The notes beneath the pieces were generated by a model. The model saw nothing but the letters and a program-made list of their open reading frames with translations. It did no database searches and was not told the DNA's origin. A DNA stretch of 64,000 nt from Ensifer adhaerens (GTDB lineage: Bacteria > Pseudomonadota > Alphaproteobacteria > Rhizobiales > Rhizobiaceae), in the NCBI RefSeq assembly GCF_002940685.1, contig NZ_PNFP01000007.1:285372-349371 (forward strand), given 5' to 3'. The position numbers and the translations under genes are program-made. This document shows, one piece after another, positions 27,449 to 36,134 of the stretch (position 1 is its first letter; each line of letters starts with the position of its first letter).

Positions 27449-28491
27449 TTCGAAGCCGGCACCGCCCCCTTCAGGAGCGTGGCCACTTGTTCGTCCGTCG
27501 GGTCGACCTGGTAGAACAGCTTGTAGAAATCGCGGGTCTCCTTCGCGAGATCGCCGTTGAAGCTTTCGGGATAAAACAGCTTCTGCAGCCATGCGACGCC
27601 GATCAGGCGGTTGATGGCGGGCGGCGAGTCGAACCAGCCGTAGGGAAGCGACGGAGCGGTGAACACCCGGCCGTCCGTGACGGCCTTCACGTCGGCCCAG
27701 AGCGGGTCCTTCTTGGCCGAGGCAGCGAACTTGCCGCTTGCGGCGATGATGACGTCCGGGTTCCAGGAGAGGACCTGTTCGTGCGACACCTGGGTCAGAC
27801 TGCCCTTGCCGGCGGCAGCCGCGACGTTCTCGGCGCCGACGGCTTCGAGAATCTCGACATTGATGGAGCCGGCAAGGCCCGTTTCCAGCCCTTCCGGGCC
27901 ACGACCATAATAGACGCGCGGCCGCTGGTCGGCGGGGATCTTGGCGAGGCTGTCGTTCAGATCCTTGATCCGCCGGTCGGCGTAGGTCGCGAGTTCTTCC
28001 GCACGTTCGGTGACGCCAAGCAGCGCGCCGACGTCGCGCAGCGTCTTGCCGCTGTCGGCAAAACGGCCGTCGATCAGCACGTAGGGAATGCCTGTTTGCG
28101 CCTGCACCTTGTCGGCAAGCGAGCGGTAGGTATCGTTGACGGTGCCGACGTCGAGAATGATGTCCGGTTTGGCGGCAAGCACCGCCTCGACATTGGCGCT
28201 GCCGCCCTTGCCTGTGAGTTGGCCGTAGGTCGGCAGGTCGTGAACGGACGGCAGCAGATATGCCTTTTGCTCATCCGTCGTCTCGCGCACCCAGCCGGCG
28301 AGCTTGTCCGGCGCGAGAACATAGGTCAGCACCGAGGCCGGCGGCCCGGCAGCAAGCACGCGGGAGATGGTATCGGGCACCTCGACTTTTCGCCCGGCGG
28401 CATCGGTGATCGTACGCGCCTCGGCTGTGCCTGAGGCAAGGCCGAGCATGGCGGAGAGGATTATCGCAAGAGATTTCAACATGGAGGCCAC
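27445..28491 (-). CDS. Substrate-binding protein of FecB/BtuF class
   Basis: The 348-residue receptor has a signal peptide (MLKSLAIILSAMLGLASGTAEA) and then RTITDAAGRKVEVPDTISRVLAAGPP, the usual FecB/BtuF entry. The rigid-helix fold is supported by VEAVLAAKPDIILD and by EILEAVGAENVA. The end segment YGWFDSPPAINRLIGVAWL is characteristic of one subgroup that includes iron-chelate receptors and the MolA-like molybdate receptors. It heads a tightly overlapping three-gene uptake operon (receptor, permease, ATPase). The ligand is not established: ferric siderophore is most likely by family frequency, and molybdate or cobalamin are alternatives. Confidence 0.88.
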   Translation of the reverse strand: MASMLKSLAIILSAMLGLASGTAEARTITDAAGRKVEVPDTISRVLAAGPPASVLTYVLAPDKLAGWVRETTDEQKAYLLPSVHDLPTYGQLTGKGGSANVEAVLAAKPDIILDVGTVNDTYRSLADKVQAQTGIPYVLIDGRFADSGKTLRDVGALLGVTERAEELATYADRRIKDLNDSLAKIPADQRPRVYYGRGPEGLETGLAGSINVEILEAVGAENVAAAAGKGSLTQVSHEQVLSWNPDVIIAASGKFAASAKKDPLWADVKAVTDGRVFTAPSLPYGWFDSPPAINRLIGVAWLQKLFYPESFNGDLAKETRDFYKLFYQVDPTDEQVATLLKGAVPASK

Positions 28492-28707
28492 GATAGCGAG
28501 AGGGATCGGTCGGGCCGCACTATGGCACAGCGTTATATCTCATGGAATATATTGATTACGCGATTTGCGATGGTCAGGGGGCACCCTGATGCACTGAGAT
28601 ACAAATCCGCCCTTGTCGGAAACATCGGCGATACGTCGCGATGGTCCTCTGCCGCACATATCAAGCGATCGCTGTGCACCACGCAATCGATCCAGTGCGG
28701 AGAGACG

Positions 28708-30480
28708 ATGATGATCCTCTTTGTTGTAGCCTATCTTGCAGGCGTGCTGACGATCGTCAGCCCCTGTATCCTGCCGGTGCTGCCATTCGTGTTTGCCCGC
28801 GCCGACCAACCGTTTTCCACCAGCATTCTCCCAATGCTGCTCGCCAAGATAGTCACCTTCGCGGGCATCGCCTCGCTTGCAGCACTCGGCGGCAACTGGG
28901 CGGTGCAGGCGAACGAATACGGTCGCTACGCCGCGATCGCGCTGCTCGCAGTCTTCGGCATGACGCTGCTGTCGACACGAGCGGCCGCCTTCGTGACCGG
29001 GCCGCTCGTCGAACTCGGCAACCGACTGTCGCGAAAGGCCGCGACCGGGGAGAAGGGCAGCGTCGGCGGCGCCATCCTTCTTGGCGTTGCGACCGGGTTG
29101 CTCTGGGCGCCCTGCGCCGGACCGGTGCTCGGCCTCGTCTTGACCGGCGCGGCGCTGAATGGCGCGAATGTGCAGACGACGCTTTTGCTTGCCGCCTATG
29201 CGGCGGGTGCCGCGACCTCGCTGGCGCTTGCCGTCCTTGCCGGCGCCCGGGTGTTTGCTGCCATGAAGCGCTCGCTCGGTATTGGCGACCGCATCCGCCA
29301 GGGTCTCGGCGTCGCGGTGCTCGCCGGGGTGGGAGCCATCGCGCTCGGCCTCGACACCGGTCTGCTGGCGCAGCTTTCCTATGCGAGCACGTCGGGCTTC
29401 GAGCAGTCGATCCTCAATCGCCTGCGCAGCGATGCCTCGCCCGTGGATGTCGCCAGCACCCGCATGACCCTGGCAGCAAAGGATGCGCGACAGGCGGCCT
29501 ATCGCAGCGACCTTCCGGTCGAAGGTCCGTTTCCGTCGCTTGACGGTGCCGTGCAGTGGCTGAATTCGAAGCCGCTGACGCCGGCCGAGCTTCGCGGCAA
29601 GGTCGTGCTCGTCGATTTCTGGACTTATTCCTGCATCAACTGCATCCGCACTATTCCTTATGTCCGGGCCTGGGCGGAGAAGTACCGGGACCAGGGCCTG
29701 GTCGTCATCGGCGTGCATGCGCCGGAATTTGCCTTCGAAAAGCAGATCGGCAATGTCGAAAAGGCGGTGCGCGATTTCAAGATCACCTATCCGGTGGCGA
29801 TCGACAACAACTTCGCCATCTGGCGCGCCTTCTCCAACAGTTACTGGCCGGCTCACTACTTCATCGATGCCGAAGGGCAGATCCGCTACACCCACTTCGG
29901 CGAAGGCGACTATGAAGGTTCCGAGCGGGTGATCCAGGATCTGCTGGCGGAAGCCGCCGGCAGGAAGAAGGCCGAAGGCGACTTGGTCAAGCCGAATGCG
30001 AAGGGCGCCGAGGTCTCGCCGGATCTGGCACGCCTCGGCTCCAGCGAGACCTATGTCGGCTACGAGCGGGCGGCGCACTTCGTGTCGCCGGAGGGCGTTT
30101 CGGCCGATACCACCGCGCGGTACACGGTCGACGAGCCGGGTCTCAACGAATGGGGTCTCAAGGGCAACTGGACCATTGGAGCCGAGCAGGCGCGTGTCAA
30201 CGAGACCGGCGGCGGCATCACCTACCGGTTCCGCGCCCGCGACCTGCACCTGGTGCTCGGGCCCGGCGCCGGCGGCAAGCCGATCCCATTTCAGGTGACG
30301 ATAGACGGGGCCGCGCCCGGAGCGGACCACGGCGCAGATATCGACGCGACGGGCAAAGGCGCCGTCACGGAGACCCGCCTTTATCAACTCGTGCGCCAGT
30401 CGGGTGCGGCAAGGGAACGGACCTTCGAGATCCGCTTTCTCGAACCCGGTGCAGAAGCCTTCGTTTTCACTTTTGGATGA
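28708..30480 (+). CDS. DipZ-like cytochrome c biogenesis/thioredoxin fusion protein
   Basis: The 590-residue protein joins a CcdA/DsbD-beta-like membrane domain (about residues 1-250) to a periplasmic thioredoxin-like domain (about 290-440) and a C-terminal beta-rich domain, as in mycobacterial DipZ. Redox Cys are visible in the membrane domain (TIVSPCILPVLPF and LWAPCAGPVLG) and in the thioredoxin motif SCINCIRT. It should carry electrons from cytoplasmic thioredoxin across the membrane to periplasmic clients. The ATG at 28708 has GGAGAG in front. It is followed after ten bases by a membrane-anchored MsrA, a likely client. Confidence 0.9.
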   Translation: MMILFVVAYLAGVLTIVSPCILPVLPFVFARADQPFSTSILPMLLAKIVTFAGIASLAALGGNWAVQANEYGRYAAIALLAVFGMTLLSTRAAAFVTGPLVELGNRLSRKAATGEKGSVGGAILLGVATGLLWAPCAGPVLGLVLTGAALNGANVQTTLLLAAYAAGAATSLALAVLAGARVFAAMKRSLGIGDRIRQGLGVAVLAGVGAIALGLDTGLLAQLSYASTSGFEQSILNRLRSDASPVDVASTRMTLAAKDARQAAYRSDLPVEGPFPSLDGAVQWLNSKPLTPAELRGKVVLVDFWTYSCINCIRTIPYVRAWAEKYRDQGLVVIGVHAPEFAFEKQIGNVEKAVRDFKITYPVAIDNNFAIWRAFSNSYWPAHYFIDAEGQIRYTHFGEGDYEGSERVIQDLLAEAAGRKKAEGDLVKPNAKGAEVSPDLARLGSSETYVGYERAAHFVSPEGVSADTTARYTVDEPGLNEWGLKGNWTIGAEQARVNETGGGITYRFRARDLHLVLGPGAGGKPIPFQVTIDGAAPGADHGADIDATGKGAVTETRLYQLVRQSGAARERTFEIRFLEPGAEAFVFTFG

Positions 30481-30490
30481 GAGTTCAGAG

Positions 30491-31222
30491 ATGGCCGACA
30501 AACAACAACATGGGCGCCGCGTCCCTGTTTTTGCCCGAGGCGTGTTCGTTACGCTGGCACTGGTTGGTGGCGGGCTGACGCTCGCCCTTGACGAACCGGC
30601 GGCACAGGAGGCCAAGCCCGTTCCCAGGGTGCTTCACGATATCGCTTCAACGGAAACAAGCCAGACGGCGGTGCTGGCGGGCGGTTGCTTCTGGGGCGTG
30701 CAGGCGGTGTTTCAGCATGTGGTCGGCGTCGCCGGCGTCAGGGCAGGCTATGCCGGCGGCAGCGCGGAGAGGGCGACCTACGAGCAGACGGAAACCGGCA
30801 CCACCGGGCACGCCGAAGCGGTTGAGATTACCTACGATCCCCGGCAGGTCAGCTATGGGCGACTGCTCGAGATCTATTTCTCGGTTGCGCATGACCCGAC
30901 ACAGGTCGGCGGGCAGGGGCCGGACAGGGGCCCGCAGTACCGATCGGCGATCTTTCCGCGCGATGAAAAGCAGGCAAAGGTTGCTTCCGGCTACATCGCG
31001 CAACTGAACGCGGCAGGCGTCTTTTCCCGGCCGATTGCGACGACGATCGAACAGGCCAAGGGGTTCTATCAGGCGGAGGCCTATCACCAGGACTACGTCT
31101 ACAACAATCCGGGCCAGCCCTATGTTGTCATTTACGAGCAACCGAAGATTGGTGCCCTGCGTCACCTGTTCCCGAGCCTCTATCGCGAGAAACCCGTGCT
31201 TGTGGCCGACAGCGCGTCGTAG
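30491..31222 (+). CDS. msrA: Peptide methionine sulfoxide reductase MsrA, membrane-anchored or exported
   Basis: The 243-residue protein has a positively charged N-terminus and a hydrophobic segment (FARGVFVTLALVGGGLTLAL, residues about 14-33), so it is exported or anchored. The MsrA domain follows: catalytic Cys in GGCFWG near residue 65, GYAGGSAERATYE, GHAEAVEITYDP, FFxxHDPTQ-type SVAHDPTQVGGQGPDRG, and YHQDYVYNNP. It reduces methionine-S-sulfoxide in extracytoplasmic proteins. It lies ten bases downstream of the DipZ-like electron carrier, which gives a plausible reductant source. Most MsrA are cytoplasmic, which makes this pairing informative. Confidence 0.93.
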   Translation: MADKQQHGRRVPVFARGVFVTLALVGGGLTLALDEPAAQEAKPVPRVLHDIASTETSQTAVLAGGCFWGVQAVFQHVVGVAGVRAGYAGGSAERATYEQTETGTTGHAEAVEITYDPRQVSYGRLLEIYFSVAHDPTQVGGQGPDRGPQYRSAIFPRDEKQAKVASGYIAQLNAAGVFSRPIATTIEQAKGFYQAEAYHQDYVYNNPGQPYVVIYEQPKIGALRHLFPSLYREKPVLVADSAS

Positions 31223-31435
31223 CTGGTCGATTAGGTCAGGAATTGCAGCAACGAGCCGACCGGTTTGGAGCTACTTCGCAGCAGCGCGTGCCGGTTCCGC
31301 CAATACACAAGGACACAGTATCGCGGCCGATCGGACATATCCGCGATACGCCCAGAGGACACTCTGGCGATGGGTAAGGCTTGTGCCCGCGAGACGGGCG
31401 AGCCGCTGCGGTCATGATAAACGGAAGGAGCCATC

Positions 31436-31666
31436 ATGCGTATCGTCGCAACAGTTTTCGCCATAGCCGTCCTTGCCGCGGCGCCGTGCGCCTGGGACAG
31501 CAGCCCGGGCGAGCCCTCGCTCCTTGCTGTGCTCGTCGCCGGTTCGGCGACCGCAAGGGTGGTGCCCGGGCCGCAAGTGACCGCCAACCAAGGCGGAGGA
31601 TCGCTGCAGGAGGCGCCGCAAGCGGAACTGGCTGATCCCTTTATGCCGACGATCTCAATGCCATGA
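31436..31666 (+). CDS. Possible small exported hypothetical protein (weak)
   Basis: This 76-codon frame has an excellent ribosome site (GGAAGGAG at about 31424-31431) and a signal-like start (MRIVATVFAIAVLAAAPCAW) but no recognisable domain. It is the only plausible gene in the 680 bases between msrA and the AT-rich gene at 31902. The rest of this gap holds no feature I can support. The longer antisense frame over 31231-31776 looks like a shadow. Confidence 0.35.
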   Translation: MRIVATVFAIAVLAAAPCAWDSSPGEPSLLAVLVAGSATARVVPGPQVTANQGGGSLQEAPQAELADPFMPTISMP

Positions 31667-31901
31667 TTGGCCAGACGGCGGACATTGACCTGCAGGAAGT
31701 GGCGCGAGACGCCTAATATTTCGAGCATCCTATCCCGTGGGTTGATGTCCTCGAGCCCCGGCCGGTCTGCCGCCAAACGAGATTGATAAGCGTTGCATAA
31801 TTTAACCAGTGCCTATTTGATGTTGATCATGCCGGAGATCATCTTGGTTCATAGCCAAAGTTGTAATAAGTGACGGGATATCTTTAGGCGAGGCACTTTT
31901 C

Positions 31902-32771
31902 ATGAAGAGATTATTACTTATCTCACCTTGGTTTGGGAAATGGCCAGCGTGGATTAACTTCTTCATTGAGTCATGTAAGCACAACAGTGAAATTGACTGG
32001 CTGATACCCACGGATCAACCGGAACCTGAAAACACGGCTCCAAATGTCAAGTTCGTACATTGTGCATTCGATGCATATAAGGAGAGAATATCAAACGATA
32101 TAGGCGTCGATCTTCATCATATTCCCCCATATAAGTTGTGCGATCTAAAGCCATTTCTGGGATTGAGTTTTGCAGAATATCTGGAGGGTTACAAATCTTT
32201 TGGATATTGCGACCTTGATGTCATTTGGGGGGATATCAGATCGATCTACACCGATGAAATTCTTGATAATTACGATGCCGTTTCATCGCATTCAGATATA
32301 ATGGCCGGGCATCTTTCGATCTTTAAAAATACTAAAAAAATGCGCACATTGGGTAGGCGTATTCCGGAATGGCGCTTACGCATAGCGTCGGTTGAGCATC
32401 TTTCTTTGGATGAACGCGCTCTGACAAGTATTATGAGGCCAAGGCGAAAGCATTTTATCAAAAAGTTGATGGCGCCAAAATCATTGATGGTCGAGCGTTA
32501 TACAACGCCAGGCGGTGGTGAACGGCTTTGGCCAGATGGCTCAGCTAGTCCTGATGAATGGACTTGGAAAAATGGACAGCTAACAAATGAGCGCTACTCG
32601 TCTGGGATACTATATCTTCATTTCATGTTTTGGCATTCAAACCGCTGGCGGCGGCCACACACGGGGGAAGCTCCGTGGCCAAGGTTGGACAGTATTGTTC
32701 AATGCGATTGGCGGGAAGCTGCGCAAGATGGGTTTTCAATTTCCCCGGCCGGCATTCGTTTGTTGCCCTAA
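31902..32771 (+). CDS. DUF6625-type glycosyltransferase-like protein in AT-rich insert
   Basis: The 289-residue protein resembles the DUF6625 family, which is linked with polysaccharide synthesis loci and shares a glycosyltransferase-A-like layout. Characteristic parts are MKRLLLISPWFGKWPAWINFF at the start, IDWLIPTD, PYKLCDLKPFLGLSF, GYCDLDVIWGDIRSIY (a DxD-like motif), and GHLSIFKN. Codon use and base composition (AT-rich over about 31800-32770) differ sharply from the flanks, so the gene was probably acquired horizontally. It stands alone, with a terminator hairpin downstream. Acceptor and donor sugars are unknown. Confidence 0.8.
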   Translation: MKRLLLISPWFGKWPAWINFFIESCKHNSEIDWLIPTDQPEPENTAPNVKFVHCAFDAYKERISNDIGVDLHHIPPYKLCDLKPFLGLSFAEYLEGYKSFGYCDLDVIWGDIRSIYTDEILDNYDAVSSHSDIMAGHLSIFKNTKKMRTLGRRIPEWRLRIASVEHLSLDERALTSIMRPRRKHFIKKLMAPKSLMVERYTTPGGGERLWPDGSASPDEWTWKNGQLTNERYSSGILYLHFMFWHSNRWRRPHTGEAPWPRLDSIVQCDWREAAQDGFSISPAGIRLLP

Positions 32772-32829
32772 GTGTTGCAAAGCCTGAATTCTGAACGAGC
32801 CAATACGACAGCGTGCAAGACAGGAAGAC

Positions 32830-32853
32830 GGGGCCGATTTTTCGGCCCCTTTT
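32830..32853 (+). terminator. Intrinsic terminator after the AT-rich gene
   Basis: An eight-base-pair stem (GGGGCCGA, loop, TCGGCCCC at 32830-32849) is followed by TTTT and then CTTTT. It lies about 60 bases after the DUF6625-type gene and fits a Rho-independent terminator. The remaining sequence to 33134 shows no gene I can support. Confidence 0.75.
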
Positions 32854-33134
32854 CTTTTGCGGGGCAGCCACATGGCCGAGGGGGAGATTTCGTATCGGCC
32901 CGCAATCAGGCTCGGCCATTCGAACATTGAGATACAGAACCGGCGGCTGCCGAACATATGGCCGATACACGGCGCACGCATGGTCGCGGCGAGATTTGGT
33001 CTTGCAACAGGTTGGTACGGCTCCAAGGCCCGATAAGAGACGAGAATGGCTCAAAACGCCGGAATTACGACATTTGAGCCATTGCCTTTCCACCGTACCA
33101 TCTGGGCTCCAAACCCAAGGCAAAGGAGCTTGAA

Positions 33135-33935
33135 ATGAGCAGGAATTCCAAAGGCACGGCACTCATCACCGGCGCGTCCTCCGGTATCGGTGCGATCTAT
33201 GCCGACCGCCTGGCGCGCCGCGGCTACGATCTGATCCTCGTTGCCCGCAACCGCGAGCGATTGAACGGTCTTGCAAGCCGCCTGACGGACGAGACGGGGC
33301 GCGCCGTCGAAGTCGTCGCAGCGGACCTCGGCAACAGGGACGATGTCAGGCGGGTCGAGAAGATCCTGCAGGCTGATGCGAGCATAACGGTGCTGATCAA
33401 CAATGCGGGAGTCGGTGCCACCGCGCCGCTACTCGCCTCCGACGTCGACAAGATGGAAGAGATGATCACGCTGAACGTTAACGCCCTGACGCGGCTGACC
33501 TATGCGGTCGCACCCGGATTTGCCGCGCGCAGCGCCGGTACGATCATCAACATCGCCTCCATCGTCGGCGTCGCGCCCGAACTCCTGAACGGCGTCTACG
33601 GCGGGACCAAAGCTTTCGTGCTGGCCTTCACCCTGTCGCTGCAGAAGGAGCTTGCTGACAAGAACATCCGCATCCAGGCCGTGCTGCCCGGTGCGACGGC
33701 GACCGATTTCTGGGAGATCGCGGGCACGCCGATCGAGCATGTCCCAAGCGAGATCGTCATGCGGGCCGAGGATATGGTGGATGCGGCACTTGCCGGTCTC
33801 GACCAGGGCGAAGTGATCACGATCCCCGCGCTGACGGATGCCGCCGACTGGGCAGGCTATGAGGCCGCCCGCCAGAAACTCATGCCGAACCTTTCCAGAA
33901 GCGCACCCGCCGCTCGCTACAACATCGGGGGGTAG
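33135..33935 (+). CDS. Short-chain dehydrogenase/reductase
   Basis: The 266-residue enzyme is a classical SDR: TGASSGIG at residues 11-18, NNAGVG near residue 87, catalytic Ser in NIASIVG, and the catalytic YGGTK. The C-terminal segment RIQAVLPGATATDFWEIAG is typical of SDRs annotated as DltE/YqjQ-like oxidoreductases of unknown substrate. A ribosome site (AAAGGAG) precedes the ATG. It opens a same-strand run with epoxide hydrolase, glyoxalase-like, GlxA-type regulator, exported hydrolase and Ohr genes, which together suggest reactive-carbonyl, epoxide and peroxide handling. Confidence 0.9.
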   Translation: MSRNSKGTALITGASSGIGAIYADRLARRGYDLILVARNRERLNGLASRLTDETGRAVEVVAADLGNRDDVRRVEKILQADASITVLINNAGVGATAPLLASDVDKMEEMITLNVNALTRLTYAVAPGFAARSAGTIINIASIVGVAPELLNGVYGGTKAFVLAFTLSLQKELADKNIRIQAVLPGATATDFWEIAGTPIEHVPSEIVMRAEDMVDAALAGLDQGEVITIPALTDAADWAGYEAARQKLMPNLSRSAPAARYNIGG

Positions 33936-33977
33936 CTCCCGACCTGTTTCCGGGCTCCTCCCATCCCGGATTTACGC

Positions 33978-33999
33978 GGCGATGCCTTGAGGCATCGCC
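33978..33999 (+). terminator. Hairpin between SDR and epoxide hydrolase genes
   Basis: A perfect nine-base-pair stem (GGCGATGCC, TTGA loop, GGCATCGCC) lies 42 bases after the SDR stop. It lacks a T-tract. It may be a weak terminator, an attenuator or a processing signal within the run. Confidence 0.45.
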
Positions 34000-34023
34000 G
34001 TCCCTCGAACCAGGAGAATGATG

Positions 34024-35367
34024 ATGTCCAGACGCTACTTGCCAACTGCCAGGAGCAGTCGCTTGGCCGCCCTCGCGCTGTCCGGAGCGATCGCGATCCT
34101 GCTTCCTTCGCTCGCCGCCCATGCCGCAGGGGCCTCCTCGGCGGGCAGCGCCCAGATCACGGCTGCGGCAAGGCCTGCTGCCGACGAATCCATCCGTCCG
34201 TTCCAGTACCATGCAAGCGATGCGGCCCTTGCCGATCTCAAGCAGCGCATAGCGGCGACCAAATGGCCGGACCGGGAACTGGTGGGCGACGGCACCCAGG
34301 GCGTCCAGCTCGCCACCATGCAGAAGCTTGCCGACTATTGGGCGACCACATATGACTGGCACCGGCTGGAAAAGAAGCTCAACGACCTGCCGCAGTTCGT
34401 GACCAACATCGACGGCGTCGACATCCACTTTATCCACGTGCGCTCCAAGCACAAGAACGCGATGCCGCTGATCGTCACCCACGGCTGGCCGGGCTCGATC
34501 ATCGAGCAGTTGAAGATCATCGATCCTCTGAGCAATCCGACGGCGTATGGCGGCACCGAAGCCGATGCTTTCGACGTGGTCATTCCGTCGCTGCCCGGCT
34601 ACGGCTTCTCCGGCAAGCCGACGGAGCGCGGCTGGGATCCGGTGAGGATCGCACGGGCGTGGGCGGTGCTGATGCAGCGTCTCGGCTACGCACATTACGT
34701 CGCGCAGGGTGGCGACTGGGGTGATGCGGTCACCGAGCAGATGGCGCTGCAGCAGCCGGCCGGCTTGCTCGGCATCCACACCAATATGCCGGCGACCGTT
34801 CCGGCCGAGATCCAGAAGAGCCTGGATGCCGGCCAGCCGGCGCCAGCGAACCTCTCGGCCGACGAGCGCCGCGCCTATGAGCAGCTCGATTTCTTCTACC
34901 GGAATGGTCTCTCCTATGCGCAGGAGATGAGCAAACGTCCGCAAACGCTTTACAGTATTGAGGATTCGCCGATCGGGCTTGCGAGTTGGATGCTCGACCA
35001 CGACGCCCGCAGCTACGAGCTGATTGCCCGCGTCTTCGACGGCCAGAAGGAAGGTCTAAGCCGCGATGACGTGCTCGACAACATCACGCTTTACTGGCTG
35101 ACCAACACAGCCGTGTCGTCGGCGCGGCTCTATTGGGAGAACAAGCTCGCCTTCTTCCAGCCGAAGGGCGTGCAGATCCCGGTGGCCGTCAGCGCATTTC
35201 CGGACGAGCTTTATCAAGCGCCGAAGTCCTGGGCGGAGAAGGCGTTCCCCAAGCTCATCCATTATAATCGTCTCACCAAGGGCGGGCATTTTGCAGCCTG
35301 GGAGCAGCCGGAAGCCCTGGTCGATGAACTGAGAGCTTCCTTCAAGTCACTGCGTCAACCGAGCTGA
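34024..35367 (+). CDS. Exported epoxide hydrolase (EHN domain)
   Basis: The 447-residue protein has a signal peptide (LAALALSGAIAILLPSLAAHA), the N-terminal EHN domain (about residues 55-165; IRPFQYHASDAALADLKQRI), and an alpha/beta hydrolase core. The oxyanion region is THGWPGS, the nucleophile Asp is in GGDWGDAV near residue 236, and the base His is in KGGHFAAWEQP. These are the features of microsomal-type epoxide hydrolases. Three Met codons lie at 34018, 34021 and 34024; the last is best spaced from AGGAG. Periplasmic location implies detoxification before uptake. Confidence 0.9.
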   Translation: MSRRYLPTARSSRLAALALSGAIAILLPSLAAHAAGASSAGSAQITAAARPAADESIRPFQYHASDAALADLKQRIAATKWPDRELVGDGTQGVQLATMQKLADYWATTYDWHRLEKKLNDLPQFVTNIDGVDIHFIHVRSKHKNAMPLIVTHGWPGSIIEQLKIIDPLSNPTAYGGTEADAFDVVIPSLPGYGFSGKPTERGWDPVRIARAWAVLMQRLGYAHYVAQGGDWGDAVTEQMALQQPAGLLGIHTNMPATVPAEIQKSLDAGQPAPANLSADERRAYEQLDFFYRNGLSYAQEMSKRPQTLYSIEDSPIGLASWMLDHDARSYELIARVFDGQKEGLSRDDVLDNITLYWLTNTAVSSARLYWENKLAFFQPKGVQIPVAVSAFPDELYQAPKSWAEKAFPKLIHYNRLTKGGHFAAWEQPEALVDELRASFKSLRQPS

Positions 35368-35420
35368 GAGCAAGGGGCGTGCGGAAGTGCGCCCCACCGT
35401 TGCAACAAAGGAGAAGTGTC

Positions 35421-36059
35421 ATGACAGGTGCAGCTAGCGAGAACAGGGCGCCATCGGTCGATCTGAAATTCGAGGTCGCCCTCATTCCGGTTTCGGATGT
35501 CGATCGCGCCAAGGACTTTTATGGCCGCCTCGGTTGGCGGCTCGATGCCGACTTTCCCGTCGGCGATACATTTCGCGTGGTGCAGTTCACCCCTCCCGGC
35601 TCGCCGGCGTCGATCCACTTTGGCACGGGATTGACCTCGGCCACTCCCGGTTCGGCAAGCGGGCTTTACCTCGTGGTCTCGGATATAGAAGCCGCGCGTG
35701 CGGAGCTGGTTGAACGCGGCGCTAAGGTCAGCGAAATCTTCCACCGTGAAGGCCCCGGAAAGCCGCCGGTAAGCGGCCGCGATCCGGCGCGCCGCAGCTA
35801 CCGCTCCTACGCCACCTTCAGCGACCCCGATGGAAACGGCTGGCTGCTGCAGGAAGTGACCGAGCGCCTGCCTGGAAGGGTTGACGGTGACGTCACGGGC
35901 TTTACTTCGGTCGCCGATCTTGCCGCGGCTCTGCGTCGCGCTGCCGCCGCGCATGGCGAACACGAGAAGCGCAGCGGTGGTGAACACGACCACAATTGGC
36001 CGGATTGGTATGCGGCCTACATGGTGGCAGAACACGCGGGCAAGCCGCTTCCCGAGTAA
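35421..36059 (+). CDS. Glyoxalase/bleomycin-resistance (VOC) family protein
   Basis: The 212-residue protein has a VOC domain over residues about 15-150. It opens with VALIPVSDVDRAKDFYGRLG, the usual first betaalphabetabetabeta unit, and closes with YATFSDPDGNGWLLQEV, where the Glu is a metal ligand. A shorter C-terminal tail (HDHNWPDWYAAYMVAEHAG) is shared by a rhizobial and actinobacterial subgroup. VOC members catalyse metal-dependent isomerisation, ring cleavage or sequestering of small molecules; this one is unassigned. It has AAAGGAG upstream and follows the epoxide hydrolase gene by 53 bases. Confidence 0.87.
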   Translation: MTGAASENRAPSVDLKFEVALIPVSDVDRAKDFYGRLGWRLDADFPVGDTFRVVQFTPPGSPASIHFGTGLTSATPGSASGLYLVVSDIEAARAELVERGAKVSEIFHREGPGKPPVSGRDPARRSYRSYATFSDPDGNGWLLQEVTERLPGRVDGDVTGFTSVADLAAALRRAAAAHGEHEKRSGGEHDHNWPDWYAAYMVAEHAGKPLPE

Positions 36060-36134
36060 GCCATTGCCCCGACCGCCCGTGTTTCTCCCATGGCGTAAAT
36101 ATGGTACAAACGACCATTCCAGACAGGGGGTGAC

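Noticed and set aside
28540..30615. 691-codon minus-strand frame opposite the DipZ-like gene
   Set aside because: The plus-strand product shows CcdA and thioredoxin motifs; this frame is a GC-rich shadow.
31231..31776. 181-codon minus-strand frame between msrA and the AT-rich gene
   Set aside because: No recognisable domain and no good ribosome site; a plus-strand start with better signals overlaps it.
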